Of a stretch of DNA of 64,000 nucleotides, positions 36,101 to 47,590 are shown piece after piece. Numbering within the stretch: position 1 is the first letter of the stretch; each line of letters opens with the position of its first letter. The DNA lies in the NCBI RefSeq assembly GCF_000213175.1, contig NW_009799099.1:608038-672037 (forward strand), written 5' to 3'. Below the pieces are notes generated by a model. That model saw only the letters and a list, made by a program, of their open reading frames with translations. It was not told the origin of the DNA and ran no database searches. This stretch comes from Neurospora tetrasperma FGSC 2508 (lineage: Eukaryota > Ascomycota > Sordariomycetes > Sordariales > Sordariaceae). The position numbers and the translations under genes are program-made.

Positions 36101-37104
36101 AGTTTAGGATTCTATCTGGCGAGTCGGTCGGCGACGGCGAGGCCGGCCATGAGCAAACTAAGCCTCACCTCCCCGTCGGCAAGGCTAAGGAGACTTCCAA
36201 GCACCTGCTGCTCAGCGCAAGGAAGATCCGCACCAGGTTACAGCCTGCCATCCAAAAGGCCAGGGATTCGCACGAAGATACCCACGCCTATCATCGTCTC
36301 ATCTTCATCGACAACACCCTCAAGGGCATCATCAAGCGTTTCGAAGACGAGTTTCCCGACACCAAGGAACTTCCTGCCTCCACCACCGCCGCCGACTCCG
36401 CCTCCTTCATCTCCTCGGGCTCCTCCTTCACCAACTACCCGTACGACGACGCCGAGAAGTTCATGGGAACTTCCATCTCCTCCATCGACCTTGCCCCATT
36501 CGCCTCCATCTGGAGCGACGACGCCGACGACGCCGAAGCCGCGCAAGCCGCCGCCTTTGGCATCAAGCCCCGTGGCCTGGTCCGGTCCAACTCCACCCTT
36601 TCTCTGTCCTCCCGCGCTCTGGCCGACGAAGAAGCCCGCGTCCTCCGTGCCGGCCACAAGTTTCGCTCGGGTTTGACGGGCATTGTCAAGCCCGAGCATT
36701 ACATGCTGTTAAACTGCGGCGTGGAAATGATTGGAGCCGACCCGAACCACGCTCGTCTGCTGCACGAAATGTTTGACGAGCTCGACGACGACGAGTACAC
36801 CAAGATGGTGGAAGAGCGCGGGGCCGTGGCAGTGTTTATCGAGAACAAGGAGGACGTGGTTCGCAAGCTGAGGGAGATGGACCCGGCGCATTGGGACCGG
36901 TTTGTGGAGAGCCAGGAGATGGCGAGGAAGAATGTCGAGGCTCCTGTCCAGGGCAATGCCGTGTTGGCGGATAAGTGTGAGGCGAACATGAAGAGCTTGA
37001 ATGCGGCGGGGACGGGGGCGCAGGGGACGTCCGAGTTGACGATGAGGTTGAAGGGGGAGAAGGAGAAGGAGAAGGAGAAGGTTGCCTCTGAGCAGCAGAA
37101 GTGA
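33182..37104 (+). CDS. mhp1: Mhp1-like leucine-rich-repeat protein
   Basis: Exon 1 (33182-33269) and exon 2 (33458-37104), joined as G|AC across a 188-nt intron with donor GTTTGC, encode 1,244 residues. The N-terminus MEHIHGVDVSWMTHGNPK is followed by a disordered Ser/Thr/Pro region, a KE-rich charged segment (about 300-350) and a Gln/Pro tract (about 372-388). Residues about 439-775 carry RNase-inhibitor-like leucine-rich repeats, for example VEKLDLSGYWLQLPDLV, IKEVILDNCGLSDEGL and LRYIDLSHNHALFNAE. The C-terminal part is acidic and ends in a KE-rich tail. Aspergillus and other fungal homologues, as I recall, are annotated as cell-wall biogenesis protein Mhp1 after the yeast microtubule-associated protein; that name is from memory and the role here is not shown by the sequence. 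Confidence 0.8.
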
Positions 37105-37563
37105 GGTGTTTAATATGGAGTTGTTGTCAAGGTAGCGAGGTGGGGGTATTTATTTGCTTTCAGTTTAACGGCGGGTGGGTGGTGTTGGGAAGGAAGCACA
37201 TGCGGGCGTTTTTGGTGCCGATTGGGGAGTTTGTGGTTTGTTGCAAATGGGAGACTTTTTGATGGTCTGGGAGGGATTTTCATTTGTTCTTATTTATGGA
37301 GGTTTTGGGCTTTTATCGAGCTCATGTCGTAGCTATCAAGCAATACCAGCATATATGTTCTACAGTACTTGACTTGTGCCTCAAAGTGACTACCCCTTAG
37401 ACATTGTCAACTGAACTAGACAGACAAACCAACCAAACCCATAAAACTCCCTAAACACCATTGCCCTCGTGTTTCGGTATCATCAATCAATAAATCAGTC
37501 AATAAATCAATCAACCACCATCCGACCATTACATATTACTTAAAAACTCCATCAAAATCCTAA
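37105..37563. other. Convergent 3' region between mhp1-like and UBR-box genes
   Basis: 459 bp of AT-richer 3' flank for two converging genes, including AATAAAT-type stretches near 37490-37510 that could act in polyadenylation. Nothing else is seen. Confidence 0.5.
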
Positions 37564-39425
37564 TCAATACCCATCCTGCTCCTTCCTCCCATCACCACCC
37601 ACCCCCTCCTCTTCTTCCACTTGCATCTCTCCTTGACCACCCATTCTAACCTCCTCATCCCCCCTCAACTTTGCAAAATACGCCTTGATATCCTCCGCAC
37701 TAACCGCCCTCCCACTCTCAGCAAACTCTCTGAAAAACGGCTTCAACTTATCTTTGAGGTGGTTATACGCCATGACGCCCTCAATGGCTCGCACCCGATC
37801 GATATTCCGTAAGGCCGACTCGCCTCTTTCGAGAACCGATCCCGACCCCTTGCTGCTGCTTCCGCCGTGTAGAGAATGGGAGGGGGAGGTTGTTTCGGAA
37901 ACGGGGGGTTCGTAGGTGTCTTCTTCTTCGAGGAGGTGGGGGTGTGGGATGAGGAGAGGGAAGCATTGGGGGCAGTGGCAGAGGAGGGAACGGAAGGAGG
38001 GGGTGGTGAAGAAGAGGGAGAAGGGGGACTTTTGGGAGGGGGAAGGTGGTGGGGGGAGGGAGGAGAGGAGGCAGGGTTTGGGGTTGGGGTTGGGGTGGGG
38101 GGTTGTGGTGGAGGAGGAGGAGTCTATGGTGGTGAGGGTTGTTGTGTTGATGGTGGTGGTGGTGGAAGAGCCGTTGGTTGTGAGGGACTCGGTTGTAGTG
38201 ATGGCGGTAGTCGTTGACTGGACGGTTTCATCGGTTTTGGGCTTCTTTTCTTGGGATTCCTCGATGTCTTCGTTATCGTCGTCAGATGCTTTGCGCTTCT
38301 TGGATGAGGAATCGCCGTTGACTTCGAGTTCCGAGGTGGTACTAGTGGTTTGCTCCTCCTCCTTCTTCAGATAGACAGGCGGTAGGAATCCTTCAGTACC
38401 CGCATATCTCTTGATCCAGGGGTACGCCTCGACGCACTTGTAGCAGATGAATCCCTCAAAGTCGTCATCGGCAGGGAAGCCAGGCGGTGGAGGTGGATCG
38501 TCGTCTTCGTCTTCTTCCTCTGCCTCTTCAACAAGGGCGCCGTTCTGTTCTGTTGTCTCGTCTTCCGCGATTGTAGGTAAGGACCCATTTTCGGTCTTGA
38601 TCTCCATCTTCAGCGCCGCAGACTTGGGCTTATCCTTGATGTCCATCTTCTCAAACCAATCTGGACCCAAACCCACGATGCACCCAGGATGGTACCAATC
38701 CTCTCCACAACCGCCTGTTTCTGCCGTACCTAGTCCCAGACATTGAAACATGGTCCCCTTCTGCTCAAACGGGTCATAATCGCACTCGCAGCCGCAGAAC
38801 CGATTCCGGAAGTTATGGTTGTACTTGTTGTTGGCATCTGGTTCCTCCGAGTGCACGTCGCCCTTGGTGCCCGTCTCCTCATTGATGCGCAGGTTGCACG
38901 GGCTCGTGGGTGGGAAGCGTGTGGTACCGCAGTCGCAGGTAAAGTTGCGCTTGGCGAAGATCTCGACAAGAGTGTGCTCGCCGTGACACTGGACGGAGCA
39001 GGAGTAGCAGATGCCGGCCGCGTTGTAGGGCGCTTTCGGGTCGGCGGGTGGTGGGTTGCAGGTCAGACAGGAGAAGACGGCCTGGCGGAGGGGACCGAGA
39101 GGCTTGGTGCAGGTTTCGATGCTCTGGTGGGAGGTTAGGATTGACATTAAGGAAAAGGGTAGAGAAGACAAGGGATACGCACGTATGGAAGAGCTTCGCG
39201 CGCGTCGGCCTCTAGTTGCATTTGGTCGCGGATGAAGCTAGACCATGGTTAGTACTGTATCGTGTGGTAACTCCAATGTATGATAACATACTCTGCGGCA
39301 GTCTGAGAGTTTTCCGACTTCGCGGAGAAGCTCTCAGTACGAGTCTTGGTGAGCGCGACCGGTCCTGGAGCTTCATGGCCATTTGGAGTGGCCTCGACGG
39401 GCTGTTGCGCCGGTTGGGGATCCAT
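37564..39425 (-). CDS. mlo2: UBR-box/PHD protein, UBR7/Mlo2 type (putative E3 ubiquitin ligase)
   Basis: Three exons (39425-39292, 39237-39183, 39123-37564) give 582 residues starting MDPQPAQQPVEATPNG. Residues about 68-133 form a UBR-box with Cys/His pattern CLTCNPPP, ICYSCSVQCHGEHTLVEIF and FTCDCGTTRF, which recognises degradation signals in other UBR proteins. Residues about 168-285 form a PHD-like zinc region with FCGCECDYDPF, GGCGEDWYHPGC and FICYKC. The order UBR-box then PHD is diagnostic of human UBR7 and fission yeast Mlo2. The C-terminal half is low complexity (acidic, then long Thr/Ser runs and Pro-rich) before a conserved-looking end with YNHLKDKLKPFFREFAESGR. Introns have GTATGT and GTGCGT donors; both junctions keep the frame. 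The gene is divergent from mcm2. Ligase activity is inferred from the family. Confidence 0.9.
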
Positions 39426-40213
39426 TGGTGATGCTTTCACGGTCAATCTTGCGATAGTGGGCGTGTGTATAAAAAATGGTGAGAAGACAAAAGTCTTTAG
39501 ATGGTGTCGGGTCACGCAAGATGGGTTCTGTCCGGAAGTATTCAAACAAGAAACAATTGCTGGGGCGCGAAGAGGAGGAGGAGGAGGAGGAGGAGGGGAG
39601 CGCGTTGGTGAAAGCGTGAGAGAGCGGCCCGGGGGAGAAGGACCGAGCTTGCAATGTACCCTTTGGTCTAAGGCACTATAGGTGTCCAAGCAGCACAGAT
39701 TGGAATTGGGTTCAAGGAAATCTCATTGAAGGTGATTTGATCAATAATAACATCGTCCTGAAATATGTAGCACCTTATAGCTCATGCTTTGCTTCTTCTA
39801 CTCGTCATTGTTCACTTGGACTTTGGGCTTTTGTGACTTTTTTGGAATCTCGACAAGTCGAATTGGCGTGTAAGAGCAGCACCAAGTGGGTCCGGTACGT
39901 ACTGCCAAGCCCATTAACCACAGCAACCACTTAACGCGACCGCCCTTATCCGGCTTAGCGCATCACGTCTGGCGCGTCTTCCCTGGACTGCAACGCGAAA
40001 AAAAAGCAGGGACAAGGTCGCAAGCGAATCGCAAGGGCAACATTCATTCAGTGGTTCCTCGACGCTGTTTGTCTCCATTCCCCTCTCTCTCTCTCTGTCT
40101 CACCCCGCAACATATCCTCTTTCTGGCTGGCATTCATTCTCCATAGCAATAACCAGGCCAGCATCCTTCATTCTCTTGTTTCTTCCATCCGTAGCTGTAA
40201 CCAAGTCGCAATC
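39426..40213. promoter_or_regulatory. Divergent promoter region of UBR-box gene and mcm2, with ACGCG boxes
   Basis: 788 bp separate the two starts. Within 66 bp lie ACGCGA (39934-39939), GGCGCGTC (39971-39978) and ACGCGAAA (39993-40000), about 215-280 bp upstream of mcm2. ACGCG is the core of MluI cell-cycle boxes bound by MBF, and CGCGAAA resembles E2F sites; use at G1/S for mcm2 is inference. A CT-repeat stretch lies near 40080. Confidence 0.5.
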
Positions 40214-43032
40214 ATGAGGTATGTATGCCTCTTGCTCTTTCGTCTGTCACGGCTTCTCTTCGCAAGTAAACAGTGATTAACTGAACCTCTTCCAATACCA
40301 GTTCCCCGCTTCGCGACAACCCGTCCTCTGCCAACCGTGGCGCCGCTCCCAGGGCCACCCGCAAGCGTGCGCGTAACGATAACGATGGTGCATCCTCGCT
40401 TCCCCGGGCTTCGAGCCCCGTCATGCCCTCTTCTCCTCCCGCCTTCCCAGTTGCCCATGGCGCAGATGAGGACGACGACATCGAGGAAGACGTCGCCGCT
40501 GAAATCCAAGACGACATTGACGACCTCGACGAGTTGGCCGAAGACGATGTAGACTTGTTCCGCGAAGGTTTCGAGCGTGATTATAGGGAAAGAGACGAAA
40601 ACGACGCCTACGAAGGAATTGACATCGACGATGAGGAGTATGAGGCCCTCGACCCCGCCGCAAGGCGCCGTCTTGAAGCCAAGTTGGCCCAGAGAGACCG
40701 TCACGTGAGGATGGGAATGGGCACCACATATCTTCCTGGTGACGACGACGATGGTGATATCGACCTTACCAACCTGGAACGACGCCGAAGAATCCGCTAC
40801 AATGAAGACCCCGATGTCGATATGGATGGCGACATTATGGACTCGGAACTTCCTCTCGAAGCCCTGATGGATGTCAAGGCTGCCACTTTGAGCGAATGGA
40901 TCTCAGTCCCGGCTGTACAAAAGACCATCCGCAGAGAGTTCAAGGCTTTCCTCACAGAATACACCGACGAGAGCGGTTCGTCCGTCTACGGCAACCGCAT
41001 TCGTACTCTCGGTGAGATCAACGCCGAGTCTCTCGAGGTCTCCTACGAACACCTCGCTACGGCCAAGGCCATTCTTGCATACTTCCTCGCCAATGCGCCA
41101 ACCGAGATGCTCAAGCTATTCGACGAGGTTGCCATGGAAGTCGTCCTCCTCCATTACCCCGACTACGAGCGCATTCACGCCGAGATTCACGTCCGTATCT
41201 TCGATCTTCCCATCCACTACACGCTCCGTCAGCTCCGCCAGTCGCACCTCAACTGTCTTGTGCGCGTGAGCGGTGTCGTCACCCGCCGTACCGGTGTCTT
41301 CCCCCAGCTCAAGTACGTCAAGTTCGACTGCACCAAGTGCGGCGTCACTCTCGGTCCCTTCCAGCAAGAGTCCAACGTCGAAGTCAAGATCTCCTACTGC
41401 CAATCCTGCCAGTCTCGTGGCCCCTTCACCCTTAACTCCGAGAAGACCGTCTACCGCAACTACCAAAAGCTCACCCTTCAAGAATCCCCCGGCACCGTTC
41501 CCGCCGGTCGTCTGCCCCGTCACCGCGAGGTCATTCTCCTCTGGGACCTGATCGACAAGGCCAAGCCGGGCGAGGAGATCGAAGTAACGGGCATCTACCG
41601 CAACAACTACGACGCGCAGCTCAACAACCGCAACGGCTTCCCCGTCTTCGCCACCATCCTTGAAGCCAACAACATTGTCAAATCCCATGACCAGCTCGCC
41701 GGCTTCCGCATGACCGAGGAAGACGAGCATGAGATCCGCCGCCTCTCGCGCGACCCGCATATCGTCGACAAGATCATCAACTCCGTCGCCCCTTCCATCT
41801 ACGGACACACCGACATCAAGACCGCCGTCGCCCTCTCCCTCTTCGGCGGCGTCGCCAAGCAAGTCGGCGCCCACCACATTCGTGGCGACATCAACGTCCT
41901 TCTCCTCGGCGACCCCGGTACCGCCAAATCACAAGTACTCAAATACGCCGAAAAGACGGCCCACCGCGCCGTCTTCGCCACCGGCCAGGGTGCTTCCGCC
42001 GTCGGTCTAACGGCCTCCGTCCGGCGCGACCCGCTCACGTCCGAATGGACTCTCGAGGGCGGCGCCCTCGTCCTCGCCGACAAGGGCACCTGCCTGATCG
42101 ACGAGTTCGACAAGATGAACGACCAGGACCGCACGTCCATCCACGAAGCCATGGAGCAGCAGACCATCTCCATCTCCAAAGCCGGTATCGTCACGACCCT
42201 ACAGGCCAGATGCGGAATCATCGCCGCTGCTAACCCTATTGGCGGGCGGTACAACTCCACCATTCCCTTTTCTGCCAACGTGGAGCTTACCGAGCCGATT
42301 TTGTCTCGTTTCGACATCCTTTGCGTCGTGCGCGACACAGTCGAGCCCGAAGAAGATGAGCGGCTGGCGCGCTTCATTGTCGGGTCGCATAGCAGGAGTC
42401 ATCCGTTGATGAACAACACGCAGGACGCTAGCGGTGGTGATTCAATGGAAGTGGAACACGACACCCAAGCTGCTGCTGCTGAGACACAGCAGCAGCAAAC
42501 TGGTGAACACGGCCGTAAAAAGGAAGGCGAAATCCCACAAGAGCTGTTGAGGAAGTATATCCTTTATGCCCGAGAGCGGTGCCAGCCAAAGCTGTATCAC
42601 ATGGATGAGGATAAGGTGGCGAGGCTGTTTGCGGATATGAGAAGGGAGAGTTTGGCGACGGGGGCTTATCCTATTACCGTAGGTTTCTTTCTTTTTTTCT
42701 CGTCATCACCCAACCCAACCCAACTCAACAACACATACTAACCTCCTCATCTCTACTAGGTCCGTCACTTGGAAGCCATCATCCGCATCTCCGAAGCCTT
42801 TTGCCGCATGCGCCTTTCCGAGTACTGCTCCGCCCAGGACATTGACCGCGCTATCGCCGTGACCGTCGAGTCCTTTGTTGGCTCGCAAAAGGTCAGCTGC
42901 AAGAAGGCGCTTGCCAGGGCTTTTGCCAAGTATACGCTTAACAGGCCTGGTACTGGTAATAATGGCTCTGGGAGCGGCACCTCTCAGGGGAGGAGGGGCG
43001 GTGCTAGGAGGGGTGTGAGCGCTGCTGCTTGA
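40214..43032 (+). CDS. mcm2: DNA replication licensing factor Mcm2
   Basis: Subunit of the Mcm2-7 replicative helicase, loaded at origins in G1 and also a histone H3-H4 chaperone through its acidic N-terminus. Three exons: 40214-40218 (only ATGAG), 40302-42678 and 42760-43032, giving 884 residues. The N-terminus has the acidic stretch DEDDDIEEDVAAEIQDDIDD. A zinc finger uses Cys345, Cys348, Cys368 and Cys371 (CTKC...CQSC). The AAA+ core has Walker A GDPGTAKSQ (Lys544), Walker B CLIDEFDKMND (Asp602, Glu603) and arginine finger SRFD (Arg671). The length matches yeast and animal Mcm2. A Gln-rich insert (AAAETQQQQTGE) sits after the AAA+ core, and the C-terminus ends Gly/Ser/Arg-rich. Introns have clean GT/AG ends and keep frame. 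Confidence 0.97.
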
Positions 43033-44311
43033 GAGACTCTGATGACTTTTTGAAGTAAGTGGAGGGATATGAAATCATGCTTTTTGTGAAGGACCTGGGA
43101 AGATTACACGGTTGGGATTTGTTTGGGTCGCTTATGAACTTTGTGTAAAAAGGGCTTGATTAGAGCCGGAGTGGAGGCGTTGGGTATATCATCTTGTACG
43201 CTTGTTACGTATTGTGGATGGCATAATGTCATATTTTCTTTCGGTTCAAGCGAAATAGAACCCCAAGTGATGAAACCAAAAACTGGCATTATCAGCAATC
43301 GTATTTGCCTCCACCTATCTAGTGTCGTATCATTCCTTCATAACATCATGATGTAACTGTCCCTATTTTGTGATACGCCTGTCCCATCGTTACCACGCCA
43401 ACAAGGAGAGAGCAACCAACCAATCTTCCATCCGATGAGTGTAAACCACCCACCGCTTCTTTCAAGTACAGTCATTCAACTGTCCTTTCCTTCCCTCAAA
43501 AAATAGATAGACAATGCTACATCTCACAGTTTTAGTCCATACACACGTACGTCTACACGCGTAATGAAATACAAGACAATATGCTCTTCTCCCAAAGTAA
43601 AGCAAACAGTAGTTATGACGGGAAGCGCAAAACGCCAGGAACTTGTGGTGTCTCCACATCCCATTTCCCTTATAGTAATGCATCGCCCGCCTTTGCCACA
43701 AACGCCGATGTATGCATAAGAAAAGATCCAGTTGTGGTACCCATAACAATGAAACCGGCCGTAGCAGAAAAATGCTGAAAGTATGACTGATCCTAGTTTG
43801 TCCCATGCGAAATTAAGTTGCAGTCTTGCCACTGGCTTTGCCGATACAGCTAAGCGAGCAGATGGCCAAGGCTTCTAAAAGTGGTCGCTTAGCATTCCAG
43901 TTGAATGCTCATAACGGAAAATAGTAGGAAATGTTGAGGGAGAGAATAGAGAAATGGTCGGAGTAACCTTGATTCCACAGCCCAAAGCGGACTATGCCAC
44001 TAAACTCTGTGACCAATCGAAAGACAACCGACCGCTGTTCCAAACGGTTATCGAATGGTGTTCAGATCGGAAAGGAACTTTGTCGCAATGTAGCAATCCC
44101 ATACAAAGGATATGATATCCCAGAGCTCATACAATGGGCCCCAAATGATTCGAAATCCTATCCGTGGTGGATATCCAGCCAACATATCCGACCGACAAAA
44201 CCTAGGCACATATATACTTCTGGTGAAGGGTCGGTGCAAGACAACCGACCCCTCTCCGGCAAGACGATATCCACCCGGGATGCAAGGTGATGAATTTTCC
44301 AAGATGCTTGT
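43033..44311. other. Convergent 3' region between mcm2 and wee1
   Basis: 1.28 kb of 3' flanking DNA for two converging genes. Minus-strand frames at 43462-43832 begin at GTG and show no domain. A perfect 8-bp-stem hairpin lies in the wee1 3' flank at 44228-44251. No gene is supported. Confidence 0.5.
44228..44251. repeat. Hairpin in wee1 3' flank
   Basis: GGGTCGGT and ACCGACCC are perfect complements around an 8-nt loop, 61-84 nt past the wee1 stop codon. In the transcript this would be a stable GC-rich hairpin in the 3' untranslated region; its role is unknown. Confidence 0.55.
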
Positions 44312-47300
44312 TCAAACGTCAGTCATCGTCGTGTCGAACTGTTCCGTGGTCGAAGCGGTCTCCAAGCCCCAGTTGCCTTCGTACACCGTTGCTCCGGCGG
44401 TCCTGCGGCAAGCAACCCAGTCGACGGACTCTACCTTCAGTAGAGCCTCGGCCGTAGGTCGATTCGCAGGCTCAGGCTGGATCATCCACCGGACAACGCT
44501 GTCTAGCGAGTGCGGATCATTGGCATCCATCATGAACCTTGGGGGTTCCTGGAGCTCGCTTCTCTTTTGCGCACCAAACAAGTTGCTCGGGTCATATGTG
44601 ACTGAGCTGAAGGCAGAAAGATCGCCATCATCGGTAGAAATCTGTGCGTCCCGAATGATACCACCAGCATCACTCGAGGTAAGACTAGGCACAACCGTCA
44701 GATCGCCATTTCGAAGGGCCTGCCATGTGGGACCGTTGTCGGGAAGATAGACATTGCAAGCAATCTCCAAGATGATAAGTCCAAGAGCAAAGATATCGGC
44801 TGGCTTGTCGTACTGTCCCAACAAGATCTCAGGACCAATGTACTCTCGGTCACCTTCGCCTTCGACCCCTTTGGGGGCCGGCCATGGGACTGCGAATCCA
44901 AAGTCGCCGATCTTGAGATAGCCATCGAACCCGATGAAGATATTGGCAGGTTTCAGATCCAGGTGAATGAAGCCAGCGCTGTGAATGGCGGAAAGACCCT
45001 GCAAGTTAATCAGTTAGCAAGCCATTGTGGGAGATTCGAAACCAAGTTAGCCTACCTGGCTTAGTTCAAGCAATGTCTTCCAGATGCGGAAATCATCCAT
45101 CCTGCCGTTTTGCCCAACTTCTCTGAGAAATGCGTCAAGACTGCCTTCGGTGCAATACTCAGTCTGGATGTATAGACATCCGTTTTGCTCCCAGCTGTCG
45201 ACATAGTGCACGATCTTGTCGGAAGTACTCAGGGCCTTCAAGACGTTGACCTCGCGCATCTTGCTTTCGCGTTGCTTCTCACCATGGCCAAAGAAAGCGA
45301 TTTTCTTGACGGCAAAGACCTTCTCTACCTCGGGCGTATGTCTGCCGGGAGTTGATGTAAATGACGAAAAGGAAGCCATTGTGGAGCGTTGAACAACACG
45401 ATACACTTGCGAAAAGGCACCACCCCCAATCACCTCAGCTTTGTCGAAGCGACTATACAGTGCTTCATCGACATTGCTAGGAGCATTCACGTTTTGGGGC
45501 GTAGAGCTGATTCGACGGTTCTGCCCCTTGGTAAGTGGCTGGCCTTCAGGTGTTGCTGACGGAAGTCCTGGGCCGACGAGTGTTGTAGGTGTCGACGGCG
45601 ACCGAGCAAACTTGATATTGCCTTTGCGAGCATTTGAGATGGACAAGAAATTTCCGTCAGGCGGGCCCATAGTTTCCGAAGGTGTCTTAGGATTCCTTGG
45701 ATTCACTGGGCTGGCTGAATCAGGTGTATGCTTTTCTGAGGCTTCCACTATGGTGGGGTTGGTCTTGACGGGGGCAGGAGTGGTAAAGGAGTTGCCACGT
45801 CCGCGGCGCATGGTAAAGGAGGGGAGAGACTGGCTCATCCGCGGTGAGTCTTTGATGCCGACTGGGAGAAGTTCACCGTCGGCCGTGGTGGGACGATCTG
45901 TCTGCCCGTTGCTATGTCGACCTAGTGGACTTGTAAATCCGAAACTTGAACTCGGTGTGCTGTGCTCCTTGCCAATACCAAAAGCAGACGCAGAATGCGT
46001 GAACCGTGTGGCAGTGGGGGTCATTTGTGCCTGTTGCGGGTGTGCTGGCGTTGATTGTGACTTGAAAAGACTCTTAGTCGGTGTTGGCGGGGGAAAATCA
46101 TCGGACTCAGGTGAGTCTCCTGCATCTTCGCCCTCGAAACTCAACAGACTTGCTCTTCGAAGGTTGTTTCCACGAATTTGCTTGAAGAACAGACTCGCGG
46201 ATCGGTCCTGGGGAGCAAAAGGGCTGCCGCGCGGCGTGCTCGACGCATCAGGAAGAGGGGTAGTTGCAGTGCCAAAAGACAATCTGGGGCGTCTGGCACT
46301 TCCCAGCGGTTTTGGAGGAAACGTTGAAGAGTCATAAGGCTGCTTCTTGCAAGGAGTGTCGGGCATAATCTCGGAACTATCTCCAGGACGCTTGGGCGGG
46401 CCAGCCTCGGGGTTTCGGTTCATCTTGGACACCAGTCCCGTTGACATAAAGGCAGCCTGGAATGGCTTGGCTCGCTTGTATTTTGGTGTAGCCACGGGCG
46501 GTGGAATCTTTGCACCTAGGGGGCGAGCTCCCAAAGGCAGTGATCTTGAGAAGTTCAAAGGTACCCTGGGCTTTTCGCCCAAGCTCACAGGAGGATGCGT
46601 GGGCGACTCATCAGGGAGGCTAGAGCCGGATGAAGACTGTGTGATGGTCCGAGACAAGGGGTGACGCTGGGCTGGCGGCCGAGGAAGAGGATGAACCGAG
46701 GCGCTTGGCAAAGGCGCCTGAGTGAAGGGGCTGCCGCGGTCATCAGGCGGGAGATATTGATCGAGGGATAGCCTCGGCCTGGTCCGGGTTGTGCTAGTAG
46801 CAGGGGCAGCAGCTTTTGATGCCTGATTAAGCTGTTTCTCTCCGACACGCCGACCCAACGAAATGCGTTGATCATCATGGCGTTGCTGTAAAGTGCTCTT
46901 ACGGAGAGAGGTCGTTCGTTTGGGTAGGCTCGAAATGTCAGGCGAGGCCACGGAATCCTGAGGCGAGGTGGTACGGCGAGTGGACGACCGCAGTTCGTAT
47001 CCTTTGGGCGCATCGTCATCGGTGTCGAATGGGTGCGATGTCGCTGGAGGGTCATCGAGGAGGTCAGCCCTGAGACCCAGACTGCGCCGCTTAGGGAGCG
47101 GGCTGTCCAGAGTAGCGTGGTCCATGATCAGTGTCACCTCGGTATGGTGGACAGGGCTTGCCACGGGGCTTGCTATCGGGCTAGGGCTGCGCGAGGAAGG
47201 GCTTCCGCAGCGGGGACGGGCTTCAGGAGCCGAGACGGATGGTGGGAGGGGGTTGCCCGAGTCCCTGTGGGAGCCAAAGCACCTTCTGAGGGGACTCTTT

Positions 47301-47590
47301 TGCGACATTCGTGACCTGGATAACGGCCTGTTGACCGGTCTAGCAGGTCTCAATGAACGGGTCGAGAGACGCTCGCTAGGCTTGAGCGGAGTAGAACCTT
47401 CACCCAAAGGTCGTTGCGAGAGTGAAACGGCGAGTGAGGAGAGGGACTGTGGTGAACCGGCTGGTGTAGTCGAAGCTTGGCGAGCCCTGGAGGGCGATCG
47501 TGCAATGGCCTTTCGTAAAGATCGAACGGAATGGATGTGTGTCGGCGAGGGTAGGGTAAGCGTACCCCCACTCCCATTCGGATATGACAT
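44312..47590 (-). CDS. wee1: Wee1-type mitosis inhibitor protein kinase
   Basis: Wee1/Swe1 phosphorylates the inhibitory Tyr of Cdk1 and delays mitosis. Exon 1 (47590-45056) and exon 2 (44998-44312) encode 1,073 residues. About 700 N-terminal residues are disordered, Ser/Pro-rich and full of SP/TP sites such as SPLRRCFGS, expected for Cdk and checkpoint regulation. The kinase domain runs from about 712 to 1055: Gly loop IGGGAFSQVYRV (from 721), Lys762/763 in FAVKKI, IHLDLKPANIFI with Asp859, DFG Asp877, and EGDREYIGPEIL. HLDLKP and GDREYIxPE are hallmarks of the Wee1 family. A short insert containing TSTPGRHTPEVEK separates beta strands 2 and 3, as in fungal Wee1. The 57-nt intron (45055-44999) contains an in-frame stop. 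The first in-frame ATG (MSYPNGSGG) was chosen; the frame upstream begins only with TTG. Confidence 0.95.

Noticed and set aside
44112-44750. 212-codon plus-strand frame over the wee1 3' end
   Set aside because: Antisense shadow of the kinase domain; the minus strand has the full Wee1 C-lobe.
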